Below are positions 7,354 through 16,075 of a stretch of 64,000 bases of DNA, piece by piece (the first letter of the stretch is position 1; every line of letters begins with the position of its first letter). The DNA lies in NCBI RefSeq assembly GCF_047654785.1, contig NZ_JASGKQ010000002.1, positions 496,001 through 560,000 of the forward strand, written 5' to 3'. This DNA comes from Pelomonas sp047654785. Its GTDB lineage: Bacteria > Pseudomonadota > Gammaproteobacteria > Burkholderiales > Burkholderiaceae_C. A model generated the notes under the pieces. That model worked only from the letters and a program-made list of their open reading frames with translations. It ran no database searches and was not told where the DNA came from. A program made the position numbers and the translations under genes.

Positions 7354-9117
7354 ATGCCATCATCCGCGCCCATGCCCACCCAGCCCTCCCTCCCGGCCGA
7401 CACCGCGCCGCCCGGCCCGATGGCCGTCATCGCCGCCGCGGCCGCCCTGCCGCCGCTGCTGGCCTTCAACCAGACCCCCGCCGCCACGCTCTACAACCAG
7501 TTGCTGGCCCTCGCCGGCTGGGGCCTGGCGCTGCTGCTGTGGGCGCGCGCTGCGCCGGGCTGGCGCGGCGGCCTGCGCAGCCCCGCCGCGCTCGCGCTGG
7601 CGCTGCTGCTCGCCGCGCCGATGACGTCGGTGGCCTGGCGGGCGCTGCCACTGTCGCTGGGCCTGAACGCCACGGCCGTGATCGGCGCCGGGCTGGCGGC
7701 GCTGCTGCTGGCGCAGGGCCTGTCGCGCGACGCGCGCGCCCGGGCGGCCGAGGCGCTGTGCTGGGGCCTGCTGGCCGGCGGCCTGTGCAGCGTCGCCATC
7801 GGCCTGGTGCAGGTGTTCGCGCCGGACCTGGCCGGCGGCGGGCTGATCGCCCGCTCGGGCATCGCCGGCCGCGCCGTGGGCAACCTTCGCCAGCCCAACC
7901 ACCTCGCCAGCCTGATGATGTGGTCGGCCGTGGCCGCGGTCTTCCTCACCGAGCGGCAGGGCCGGCGCGCGCTGCTGGCGCCGCTGCTGTTCGCGTTCGT
8001 GTTCACGGTGGTCATGAGCGCGTCGCGCACCGGCTTCATCGGCATTGCCATGCTGGCCGTGTGGGGGCTGGTGGACCGCACGCTGTCGCGCAGCGCGCGG
8101 CTGGCGCTGCTGGCCACGCCGGTGATGCTGGGCCTGAGCTGGTGGCTGATGTCGCTGTGGGCCGACGGCGGCCATGCGTTCGGCGCGGCGTCGCGCCTGT
8201 CGGAGGGCGCGGGCTCGCCGTCGCGGCTGGCCATCCTGCGCGACGCCTGGGCGCTGACGCTGGCGCACCCGCTGCTGGGCGTGGGCTGGGGCGAGTTCAA
8301 TTTCGCATGGAGCCTGACGCCCTTCCCCACCCGCCCCATCGCGTTCTTCGACCACACGCACAACCTGCCCGCGCAGCTGGCCGTGGAGCTGGGCCTGCCG
8401 GGAGCCGGCGCGGTGCTGGCGCTGCTGGCGTGGGCGCTGTGGCGGGCCTGGCGCGGCGCGCTGCCTGCGGGCGGCGACGCGCCGCTGCGCCGCGCCGCGC
8501 TGATGCTGGTGCTGACCATCGGCCTGCACAGCCTGCTGGAGTACCCGCTGTGGTACGCCTATTTCCTGCTGCCCGCGTGCTTCGCGCTGGGGCTGGCGCT
8601 GCCGGCCGAGGCCGCAGGCCGGTCCGCGGCGGAACGGCCGCCCGCGCCGGCCTGGCCGTGGCGGCTGCTGGGCGGCCTGCTGGTTGCCGGCAGCGCGTTC
8701 GCGCTGTGGGACTACCACCGCATCGTCGTCATCTACGCCCCCGGCCACGACGCCGCGCCGCTGCCGGCGCGCATCGCGGCGGGGCAGCGCTCGCCGCTGT
8801 TCAGCCACCACGCCGACTACGCCGCCGCCACCAGCCTGCCCCCCGGCCCCGAGGCGCTGGCCGCGGCGCGGCGCACGGCGTTCAGCCTCATCGACGCGCG
8901 GCTGCTGATGCACTGGTCGCGCTCGCTGGAAGCCACCGGCGACGTGGCGGCCGCACGCTACGTGGCGGACCGCCTGCGCGAGTTCCGCAACCCGACGGGC
9001 GACACCTGGTTCGCATCGTGCGCCGTGGCGGAGGGTGCGGCCTCAGCGGCGGTGATGCCGCAGTGCGTGCCGGCTTCCGAGGTGATCGACTGGCGGGCGC
9101 TGAGGGGCGCAAGGTAG
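7354..9117 (+). CDS. PglL-type protein O-oligosaccharyltransferase
   Basis: This 587-residue inner-membrane protein has about twelve hydrophobic segments. The PglL-type signature GNLRQPNHLAS (Gln180) follows the first half. The Wzy_C region has a second conserved histidine loop, FFDHTHNLPAQLAVELG (near 334-336), then LEYPLWYAY, typical of pilin-glycosylating PglL proteins. The last 150 residues form a soluble C-terminal domain. It transfers lipid-linked oligosaccharide en bloc to Ser/Thr of pilin and other periplasmic proteins. Starts at 7354 and 7372 (MPTQPSLP) are both possible; neither has a clear ribosome-binding site. It follows the TfpO-like gene by 23 nt. Confidence 0.85.
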   Translation: MPSSAPMPTQPSLPADTAPPGPMAVIAAAAALPPLLAFNQTPAATLYNQLLALAGWGLALLLWARAAPGWRGGLRSPAALALALLLAAPMTSVAWRALPLSLGLNATAVIGAGLAALLLAQGLSRDARARAAEALCWGLLAGGLCSVAIGLVQVFAPDLAGGGLIARSGIAGRAVGNLRQPNHLASLMMWSAVAAVFLTERQGRRALLAPLLFAFVFTVVMSASRTGFIGIAMLAVWGLVDRTLSRSARLALLATPVMLGLSWWLMSLWADGGHAFGAASRLSEGAGSPSRLAILRDAWALTLAHPLLGVGWGEFNFAWSLTPFPTRPIAFFDHTHNLPAQLAVELGLPGAGAVLALLAWALWRAWRGALPAGGDAPLRRAALMLVLTIGLHSLLEYPLWYAYFLLPACFALGLALPAEAAGRSAAERPPAPAWPWRLLGGLLVAGSAFALWDYHRIVVIYAPGHDAAPLPARIAAGQRSPLFSHHADYAAATSLPPGPEALAAARRTAFSLIDARLLMHWSRSLEATGDVAAARYVADRLREFRNPTGDTWFASCAVAEGAASAAVMPQCVPASEVIDWRALRGAR

Positions 9118-9151
9118 AAACCCGCCGCGCAGCATCCCGGCTCAGGTCGGC

Positions 9152-9952
9152 TCAGAGCAGCGCCGTCCGTGTGGCCTGCGCCACGGCACGGGCGCGTTCG
9201 GCGAAGTCGGCGCCGCTGCTGGCATACAGGATGGCGCGCGACGAGCTGACCACCAGCGGCGCGCTGCGGCCCGCCGCGTCCACCACGGCCGCCGCGTCGC
9301 CGCCCTGCGCGCCCACGCCGGGCACCAGCAGCGGCAGCGTGGGCGCCAGCGCGCGCACGCGGGCGATCTCTTCCGGATAGGTGGCGCCCACCACCAGGCC
9401 GAGCTGGCCGTTGCGGTTCCACTGCGTCTCGGCCAGGTGCGCCAGGTGCTCGAACAGCCGCGGCTGGCCGGGCACGTCGGCCAGTCGCCGCATCTGCCAG
9501 TCGTCGCCGCCCTTGTTGGAGGTGCGGCACAGCAGGATGGCGCCCTTGCCCTCGTAGGCGAGGTAGGGCTCGATGGAGTCCAGGCCCATGAAGGGCGACA
9601 GCGTCACCGCGTCGGCCTGGTAGCGCACGAAGGCCTCGCGGGCGTACTGCTCGGCGGTGGAGCCGATGTCGCCGCGCTTGGCGTCGAGGATGACCGGCAC
9701 GCCCGGCGCCACGGCGTGGATGTGGGCGATCAGGCGTTCGAGCTGGTCCTCGGCGCGGTGCGCGGCGAAGTAGGCGATCTGCGGCTTGAAGGCGCAGGCG
9801 AGGTCGTGCGTGGCGTCGACGATGGCGGCGCAGAAGTCGAAGATGCGCGAGGCGTCGCCCGCCCAGGCGCCGGGCAGCCGCGCGGGTTCGGGGTCGAGGC
9901 CGACGCAGAGCCGGGTGTCGGAGCGGGCTTGGAGCTGGGCGAGGAAGGTCAT
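9152..9952 (-). CDS. pyrF: Orotidine 5'-phosphate decarboxylase (subfamily 2)
   Basis: This 266-residue enzyme converts OMP to UMP, the last step of pyrimidine synthesis. It has LCVGLDPEP near the start, the catalytic ILDAKRGDIGSTAEQYA, the SPFMGLDS loop, and LVPGVGAQGGD plus SSSRAILYAS at the phosphate-binding end. Length and LDAKRGDI wording match the subfamily-2 enzymes. Its ATG overlaps the stop of the upstream diguanylate cyclase/phosphodiesterase gene by 4 nt (ATGA). A GACAAT hexamer also lies 8 nt before the ATG, so it may have its own short-leader transcript. It converges on the pglL-like gene with 34 nt between stops. Confidence 0.95.
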   Translation of the reverse strand: MTFLAQLQARSDTRLCVGLDPEPARLPGAWAGDASRIFDFCAAIVDATHDLACAFKPQIAYFAAHRAEDQLERLIAHIHAVAPGVPVILDAKRGDIGSTAEQYAREAFVRYQADAVTLSPFMGLDSIEPYLAYEGKGAILLCRTSNKGGDDWQMRRLADVPGQPRLFEHLAHLAETQWNRNGQLGLVVGATYPEEIARVRALAPTLPLLVPGVGAQGGDAAAVVDAAGRSAPLVVSSSRAILYASSGADFAERARAVAQATRTALL

Positions 9953-12105
9953 GGGGCGGGATTGTCGGCGGTCGGGGCCGGCGCGCGGGCGCGCACGAAG
10001 CCGGCGAACGCCTCGGCCGGCAGCGGCCGGCTGAACAGGTAGCCCTGCACCGCCCGGCAGCCCTGGCGGCGCAGGAAGTCCAGCTGGCCCTCGGTCTCCA
10101 CGCCCTCGGCGATGGTCTCCAGGCCCAGCGCAGCGGCCATGCGGATGACGGCGTCGACGATGGCGCGGTCCTCGGCGTCGTCGGTCAGGTCGCGCACGAA
10201 GGACTGGTCGATCTTGAGCTTGCTGACGCGGAACTTCTTCAGGTGGCTGAGCGACGAGTAGCCGGTGCCGAAGTCGTCGATGGCCAGCCGCACGCCGCGC
10301 GCATGCAGCTCGTTCATCGTCGCGATGGCCGCGGCCGGGTCGTCCATCGCGGCGCCTTCGGTCAGCTCCAGTTCCAGGCGGGCGGCGGGCATGCCGGTGT
10401 CGGCCAGCACGCGCGCCACCAGCGCCGGCAGGTCGCGGTGGCGGAACTGCACGGCCGACAGGTTCACCGCCAGCGTCAGCGCGGGCAGCCCGGCGTCGTC
10501 CCAGCGGCGCAGTTGGGAGAGCGCCTCGGTCAGCACCCATTCGCCGATCGGCAGGATCAGGCCGCTGCTCTCGGCCACCGGGATGAACTCGGCCGGCGAC
10601 ACCCAGCCCAGCTCCGGGTGCTGCCAGCGCAGCAGCGCCTCGGCGCCGACGATGCGGGCCGCGCCGCCCTGGGCGTCGAGGGCGAGCTGCGGCTGGTAGT
10701 GCAGGCTGAGCTGGCCGCGCTCCAGCGCGCGGCGCAGCGCGTTCTCCAGCCGCAGCATGCGGGCGGACTGGGCCTGCATCTCGCTCGTGAAGAAGCGGTA
10801 GGCGTTGCGGCCGTCCTTCTTGGCGCGGTACATGGCCGCGTCGGCGCATTTGCACAGCGTGTCGAAGTCGTCGCCGTCGGTCGGGAACATCGCGATGCCC
10901 AGCGACGGCGTGACGGTCAGCTCCTGCCCCTCGACCTGGAAGGGCGCGCCGGCCAGCGCCATCAGCTTGGTGGCGAGGTGGGCGGCGCCGGCCACGTCGG
11001 TCAGCGGCAGCACCAGCACGAATTCGTCGCCGCCCATGCGGGCCACGGTGTCCTGCTCGCGCACGGCGCCGCGCAGCCGCCCGGCGAGCTGCGCCAGCAG
11101 CGCGTCCCCGGCGCGGTGGCCCAGCGTGTCGTTGACGTTCTTGAAGTGGTCCAGGTCCAGGAACAGCACGGCCAGCGGCTCGTCGCAGCGGCGCGCGATG
11201 TCCAGCGCCTGGCTGGCGCGGTCGGCCAGCAGGTGGCGGTTGGGCAGGCCGGTCAGGCCGTCGAACAGCGCCAGCCGCTCGGCGCGCGCCTCCAGCTGCG
11301 CCTTGGCCTGCACCAGCGCCTGCTCGGCCTGCTTGCGGGCGCTGATGTCCTGCGTGATCCAGATGGAGCCGCACGACAGGTCGCCGCGCACGATGGCCTT
11401 GCTGCGCACCTCGCACCAGAGGGCGCTGCCGTCCTTGCGGCGCAGCACCATCTCGGCATGGAAGGCGTCGCCGCGCGCCAGCGGCGCGTAGCAGGCGTCG
11501 CCGGCGGCCTGCCAGTCCGCGTCGCTCAGGTACCAGGCGCGCGAGAGCTGGCCGTCCAGCTCGCCGGGCGCGTAGCCGAACAGCTGCTCGAAGGCGCGGT
11601 TGCAGCGCGTCACGCGGCGGTCGCGCAGGAAGACGATGCCGACCATCGCGTGGTCGAAGATGAGCTGCTGCTCGGCGTGCAGCTCGGCCAGCGCGGCGTC
11701 GGCCAGCCGGCGCTCGCCGACGTCGTCGGCGATCCAGATCGAGCCGTCGGCCGGGTCCTCGGGGTTGATCAGGCGGCCGGTCAGGTGCGCCCAGAACGGC
11801 ACGCCGTCCAGGCGGCGCATCAGCTGCTCGCAGCGGAAGGTCTCGCCGGCGGCCAGCGCCGGGTAGGCCCGCGCGCCCAGGCTGCGGGCGTCTTCCTGGC
11901 TGATGTAGAGGTCCAGCGTGCTGCGGCCGACGGCGGCCTCGGGGCTGCCGAGGCCGTAGATGTCCGCGTAGCGCTGGTTGCAGCGCACCAGCCGGCGCGC
12001 CTTCACGAACACGATGCCAACGCCGGCGTTGGCCATGATGACGTCCAGCTCGCGCAGCGCCTGGCGGAGCGCGGGCGGGTCACTGGGGTCTGGCGCGGGG
12101 CTCAT
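9949..12105 (-). CDS. PAS-PAS-GGDEF-EAL cyclic-di-GMP signalling protein
   Basis: This 718-residue soluble protein has PAS 1 (about 15-130), PAS 2 (about 140-265), GGDEF (about 280-440) and EAL (about 455-700). The cyclase half has an intact GGDEF in RMGGDEFVLVL and an inhibitory RxxD site (REQD) exactly five residues upstream. The phosphodiesterase half keeps EALLRWQHPE, NLSAVQF, ELTEG, DDFGTGYSS, KIDQSFV, AEGVETE and the late Gln in QGYLFSRP, so both activities look possible. It has no membrane segment. It may sense a small ligand or redox state through the PAS domains. The gene overlaps pyrF by 4 nt. Confidence 0.95.
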   Translation of the reverse strand: MSPAPDPSDPPALRQALRELDVIMANAGVGIVFVKARRLVRCNQRYADIYGLGSPEAAVGRSTLDLYISQEDARSLGARAYPALAAGETFRCEQLMRRLDGVPFWAHLTGRLINPEDPADGSIWIADDVGERRLADAALAELHAEQQLIFDHAMVGIVFLRDRRVTRCNRAFEQLFGYAPGELDGQLSRAWYLSDADWQAAGDACYAPLARGDAFHAEMVLRRKDGSALWCEVRSKAIVRGDLSCGSIWITQDISARKQAEQALVQAKAQLEARAERLALFDGLTGLPNRHLLADRASQALDIARRCDEPLAVLFLDLDHFKNVNDTLGHRAGDALLAQLAGRLRGAVREQDTVARMGGDEFVLVLPLTDVAGAAHLATKLMALAGAPFQVEGQELTVTPSLGIAMFPTDGDDFDTLCKCADAAMYRAKKDGRNAYRFFTSEMQAQSARMLRLENALRRALERGQLSLHYQPQLALDAQGGAARIVGAEALLRWQHPELGWVSPAEFIPVAESSGLILPIGEWVLTEALSQLRRWDDAGLPALTLAVNLSAVQFRHRDLPALVARVLADTGMPAARLELELTEGAAMDDPAAAIATMNELHARGVRLAIDDFGTGYSSLSHLKKFRVSKLKIDQSFVRDLTDDAEDRAIVDAVIRMAAALGLETIAEGVETEGQLDFLRRQGCRAVQGYLFSRPLPAEAFAGFVRARAPAPTADNPAP

Positions 12106-12265
12106 GCAGGCTCGGTGGGCGGGAGCCGGCGGGCGCCGGCAGGGCGGATCGGGGAGACCGGCTATTGTCTTGACCCCCGCCCCGCCTGGGCGCCGGGCGC
12201 CTGCTGCGGCGTGAATTCACACCGCTGGACGCCGCCTTCGCGCGGCTTCGCTCCGAAGCGCCCGG

Positions 12266-13642
12266 TCAGACTCGTTTGGCGAGCTCCTGCGCCAGGCCGG
12301 TGTAGCTGCCCGGCGTGAGCTTGAGCAGCCGGGCCTTCTCGGCCTTGGGCAGTTCCAGGCCCTCGATGAAGGCGCGGAGGGACTCCTGCGTGATGGCCTT
12401 GCCCCGCGTCAGCTCCTTGAGCTGCTCGTAGGGGTTGGGCAGGCCGAAGCGGCGCATCACGGTCTGGATGGGCTCGGCCAGCACCTCCCAGGCGGCGTCG
12501 AGGTCGTCGGCCAGCGCGGCCTCGTTCACCTCCAGCTTGCCGAGGCCCTTGGCCAGCGAGTCGTAGCCCAGCAGCGCATAGCCCAGGCCCACGCCCATGT
12601 TGCGCAGCACGGTGGAGTCGGTCAGGTCGCGCTGCCAGCGGCTGACGGGCAGCTTCTGCGAGAGGTGCGTCAGCACCGCGCTGGCCAGGCCGAAGTTGCC
12701 CTCGGCGTTCTCGAAGTCGATCGGGTTGACCTTGTGCGGCATCGTCGAGCTGCCGATCTCGCCGGCCCGGGTCTTCTGCTTGAAATAACCCAGCGAGATG
12801 TAGCCCCAGACGTCGCGCGACCAGTCGATCAGGATGGTGTTGGCGCGCGTGAAGGCGTCGAACAGCTCGGCCATGTAGTCGTGCGGCTCGATCTGGATCG
12901 TGTAGGGGTTGAACGTCAGCTTGAGCTGCTTCTCGATGACCTGCTTCGAGAAGGCCTCCCAGTCGTGCCGGGGCCAGGCGGACAGATGCGCGTTGAAGTT
13001 GCCGACCGCGCCGTTCATCTTGGCCAGCGGCTTGACGGCGGCGATGCGCGCGCGCGCCGCCTGCAGCCGCGCGACGACGTTGGCGATCTCCTTGCCCACC
13101 GTCGTGGGGCTGGCCGTCTGGCCGTGCGTGCGGCTCAGCATCGGCGTGGCGGCGAACTGGTGGGCCATCCTGCGCAGCGTCGCGACGATGCCGTCCAGCG
13201 CCGGCAGCATCACCTCGTCGCGCGCGGCCTTCAGCATCAGCGCATGGCTGGTGTTGTTGATGTCCTCGCTGGTGCAGGCGAAGTGGACGAACTCGCTGGC
13301 GGCGAGCAGCTCGGGGTGGCCCTCGAAGCTGCGCTTGATCCAGTACTCGACGGCCTTCACGTCGTGGTTGGTCGTGCGCTCGATGGCCTTGATGTCTTCC
13401 GCGTCGGCCTCGCTGAACTTCTTCACGAGCCGGCGCAGGCGCGCGCGCGCGGCGGAGGACAGCGGCTTGAACTCCTTGAAGCCCGCGTCCGACAGCGCGA
13501 TGAACCACTCCACCTCGACCTGCACGCGGCGGTGCATCAGCCCGTACTCGGACAGCAGCGGGCGGAGCTGCGCGACCTTGGCGGCGTAGCGGCCGTCCAG
13601 CGGCGAGAGGGCGCTGATGGCGCAGAGGTCGGTCGTGGTCAT
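12266..13642 (-). CDS. purB: Adenylosuccinate lyase
   Basis: This 458-residue enzyme acts twice in purine synthesis, on SAICAR and on adenylosuccinate. The superfamily signature GSSTMPHKVNPIDFENAEG is intact; SRTHGQTASPTT and TSEDINN carry other active-site residues. Length equals the family norm. A TAGAAT -10 element lies on the same strand 30 nt upstream of the ATG. The 160 nt between its stop and the GGDEF/EAL gene hold a small perfect hairpin (12245-12259) without a T-run and the likely promoter of the GGDEF/EAL gene. Confidence 0.97.
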   Translation of the reverse strand: MTTTDLCAISALSPLDGRYAAKVAQLRPLLSEYGLMHRRVQVEVEWFIALSDAGFKEFKPLSSAARARLRRLVKKFSEADAEDIKAIERTTNHDVKAVEYWIKRSFEGHPELLAASEFVHFACTSEDINNTSHALMLKAARDEVMLPALDGIVATLRRMAHQFAATPMLSRTHGQTASPTTVGKEIANVVARLQAARARIAAVKPLAKMNGAVGNFNAHLSAWPRHDWEAFSKQVIEKQLKLTFNPYTIQIEPHDYMAELFDAFTRANTILIDWSRDVWGYISLGYFKQKTRAGEIGSSTMPHKVNPIDFENAEGNFGLASAVLTHLSQKLPVSRWQRDLTDSTVLRNMGVGLGYALLGYDSLAKGLGKLEVNEAALADDLDAAWEVLAEPIQTVMRRFGLPNPYEQLKELTRGKAITQESLRAFIEGLELPKAEKARLLKLTPGSYTGLAQELAKRV

Positions 13643-13672
13643 GGCGGGCCGGCGGGTCGTGGAAAACCCGCG

Positions 13673-13678
13673 ATTCTA
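13673..13678 (-). promoter_or_regulatory. -10 element of purB
   Basis: The reverse strand reads TAGAAT here, 30 nt upstream of the purB ATG, one mismatch from the sigma-70 consensus TATAAT. No convincing -35 hexamer could be assigned. Confidence 0.5.
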
Positions 13679-13682
13679 GGTT

Positions 13683-14711
13683 TCACGGTTCGCTGAAGAA
13701 GCGCACCCGCTCGGCGTCCGCCGGATGCGTGGCGACCGCGATGGCCAGCGGATGCTCGCCCGCCGCGTCGGCCTGCCGCTTGCGGACGCGTTCGAAGAAC
13801 ACCGCCATGCGCGCCGTGTCCGCGCCGCCGGCCCGGGCCAGCGCGCGGCCGTAGGCGTCGGCCTCGCGCTCGTTGTCGCGCGAGTAGGCGTTGGTCGCCA
13901 GCAGCGCGGGGGCCGCGGCCAGCAGGCTGGAGAAGTCGCCCAGCAGGACCGACGTGACGACCCCTACCGCGCCGGCCCGCAGCAGCAGCCGCAGGCCGTG
14001 GCGGTGCTGCACATGGCCGAGCTCGTGGGCCAGCACGGTCAGCGCCGCGTCGGGCTCGTCGGCCAGCAGCGCCAACAGCTCGTCGGTGATCACCACGTCG
14101 CCGCCCGGCAGCGCGAAGGCGTTCGGCCCCAGCGCCTTCGCGCCGGCGCGGAAATGGATCTCGAAGCGCCCGGGCAGCGCCGGCCCGCCGGCCGCGCGCG
14201 CCTGCGCCAGCATCCGCTGCCAGCGGCCGCGCCAGAGCCGCTGCTGCGCGTCGTCGAGCCGGGTCGGGCGCAGCCAGTCGCCGTCCAGGCTGCGCAGCAG
14301 CTGCTCGCCGAGGCGCTGCTCGGCGGTCGGCGGCAGCACGTCCACCGCGCGGTCCACGGCCCAGGGCAGCCCCCAGCAGTAGGCCCCGGCCAGACCGGCC
14401 ACCAGCAGCAGCAGCGACAGCCCGGCCAGCCGCCAGCTCTGCTGCCAGCGCACGACCATGCTGTCGCCCCGCCCCGAGGCGCGCGCCCAGGCATCGAACG
14501 CGCCCGCGTCGGCAAAGCTCAGCAGCCCGCCGCCGGGCAGCAGGATCTGGCGCTGGCCGTGCCGCTGGCGCTCCGGCCAGCCCAGGCCGGCGAGCGGCAC
14601 GCGGTGCTCGCCGTAGTGCAGCGTGCCGCCGTCCAGCCACACCTCGACCGGCCGCGCGCGGGCCTGCCGGCCATCGAACCAGTCTGCGGCCAGGCGCGGT
14701 CCGGCTGCCAT
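13683..14711 (-). CDS. M48-family zinc metallopeptidase, membrane anchored
   Basis: This is a 342-residue protein. The zinc motif LAHELGHVQHRHG begins at His229, and the third ligand is in NEREADAYG. A hydrophobic segment at about 90-115 and another after the zinc motif would anchor the catalytic domain; the N-terminal 85 residues form a separate small domain. Its ATG overlaps the stop of the DUF898 gene by one base (TGATG), so the two are coupled. This pair is common in proteobacteria, where the M48 enzyme probably acts in membrane-protein quality control together with its polytopic partner; that role is inferred. Confidence 0.88.
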   Translation of the reverse strand: MAAGPRLAADWFDGRQARARPVEVWLDGGTLHYGEHRVPLAGLGWPERQRHGQRQILLPGGGLLSFADAGAFDAWARASGRGDSMVVRWQQSWRLAGLSLLLLVAGLAGAYCWGLPWAVDRAVDVLPPTAEQRLGEQLLRSLDGDWLRPTRLDDAQQRLWRGRWQRMLAQARAAGGPALPGRFEIHFRAGAKALGPNAFALPGGDVVITDELLALLADEPDAALTVLAHELGHVQHRHGLRLLLRAGAVGVVTSVLLGDFSSLLAAAPALLATNAYSRDNEREADAYGRALARAGGADTARMAVFFERVRKRQADAAGEHPLAIAVATHPADAERVRFFSEP

Positions 14712-15871
14712 CACAGGCCCATGTCGATGCCGAAGAAGTCGCCTGCCGCATCGCCGGTGGCGTCCTCGTGGCCGGCGCCCGCGGCGGCCACCCAGTCCAG
14801 CGGGTCGTCGGCGCAATCGATGCCGACCGCCTCCAGCCGCAGCCGCGCGGTGGCGACGGCGGCGAACGGCCGGTACAGGCCCAGCGTCAACAGCGTCAGC
14901 AGCCAGTTCTTCAGCGTCAGCGCGAACAGCGAGCGGAATTTCAGCCGGCTGCGGAAGGCCAGCGCCTCGCTGCGCGTGCCGTTCCACACCAGGTTCTGCA
15001 GCCGCGCCGCGCCATAGGGCATGAGGACGGCGAAATAGACCAGGTAGCCCAGCGCCGCGCCCGCCCCGACCAGCACGACCGCCATCTCGCGCGAGCTGCC
15101 CACCGCGCGCGCGGCCTGCGCGCTCGCCGCCATGATCAGCCCCAGCAGCACCAGGGGCAGCAGCGACATGCCGACGACCTTCAGCGCCAGCAGGTAGACC
15201 TCGGCCACCGACAGCTTCACGCGGCCGTGCTGGCCGGCGATGCCATAGCCGTTGTGCTGGTAGCGCTTGAACAGCGCGAGCGACCACGGCGCGAACAGCA
15301 CCAGGCACAGCGCGCCGGCCGCGTACAGCGCCACGGCCGGCGTGAACCCGCCGGCGGCCCGGACGGCCTGCGGGTCCAGCAGCGGCGCGCTGCCCACCAG
15401 CGCGAGGGCCGGCAGGTAGCTGGGCGCGCAGGCCCGGTAGGCGCCGGCCAGCGAGCCGCGGAAGCGCAGGCGCAGGCCGCGCCAGCTGGTGTTGCCCAGC
15501 CGAAACTGCAGCGACGCGCGCCACAGCGCCGGCCACACGGCGCACAGGATCAGGAAGGCGACGAAGGCCGCCGTCGGCGAGAACTGCCCCGCGGCGCTGT
15601 AGGCACCCATCAGCGCGATCAGCAGCAGGAAGCCGCGGAACATCTTGCGCGGGTTGCCGTGGAAGCCCAGCGCCTGGCCGTCCACCAGCGTGTTCGCGTA
15701 GAAGTAGCGCAGGCGCCGCGCCTTGGCGAACGGCAGGTACAGGCCCAGCGTGCACAGGATGAGCAGCAGGTTCACCGCCCAGATGCGGAAGTACTCGCTG
15801 CCGGAGCCGGTGAAGCGGATGTCGAGGGTGCGCGGCGGCACCGGCGCCGGCGCGGCGCTGAGGTCGTTCAT
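14711..15871 (-). CDS. YjgN-family (DUF898) polytopic membrane protein
   Basis: This is a 386-residue protein with about eight hydrophobic segments. Repeated DUF898 elements are visible: GSEYFRIWAVNLLLILCTLGLYLPFAKARRLRYFY-type segments near the N-terminus and LKNWLLTLLTLGLYRPFA near the end, with NTSWRGL and NGTRSEAL following each. The function of the family is unknown. It is the first gene of a two-gene operon with the M48 peptidase. The short soluble tail is acidic (EDATGDAAGDFFGIDMGL). Confidence 0.85.
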   Translation of the reverse strand: MNDLSAAPAPVPPRTLDIRFTGSGSEYFRIWAVNLLLILCTLGLYLPFAKARRLRYFYANTLVDGQALGFHGNPRKMFRGFLLLIALMGAYSAAGQFSPTAAFVAFLILCAVWPALWRASLQFRLGNTSWRGLRLRFRGSLAGAYRACAPSYLPALALVGSAPLLDPQAVRAAGGFTPAVALYAAGALCLVLFAPWSLALFKRYQHNGYGIAGQHGRVKLSVAEVYLLALKVVGMSLLPLVLLGLIMAASAQAARAVGSSREMAVVLVGAGAALGYLVYFAVLMPYGAARLQNLVWNGTRSEALAFRSRLKFRSLFALTLKNWLLTLLTLGLYRPFAAVATARLRLEAVGIDCADDPLDWVAAAGAGHEDATGDAAGDFFGIDMGL

Positions 15872-16031
15872 GGGGTCTCCCTGGGAGGCGGATGCCGGCC
15901 ACCGTCTGGCGCGATGGCGCGGGCGGCACTTTGGCGCAGCGCCGCCGCCGCTGGCAATCCCTGTTTCCCAGGGGCCTGTCGGCACGGCCCGACAGCCCCG
16001 CCGCCCGGGCCGGCCGCCCGGGGGCGCTGGC

Positions 16032-16037
16032 TAGAAT
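16032..16037 (+). promoter_or_regulatory. -10 element of the GST gene
   Basis: TAGAAT lies within GGCTAGAATCG, about 30-39 nt before the two candidate starts of the GST gene. It is one mismatch from consensus and identical to the purB -10 hexamer. Confidence 0.5.
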
Positions 16038-16075
16038 CGTTTCGACTCCCGACCCCGTTTGCCCCTATGCCCGCG

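Noticed and set aside
12245..12259. GCTTCG-CTC-CGAAGC hairpin after purB
   Set aside because: The stem is only 6 bp with a 3-nt loop and no T-run on the purB strand, so it is not a supported terminator.
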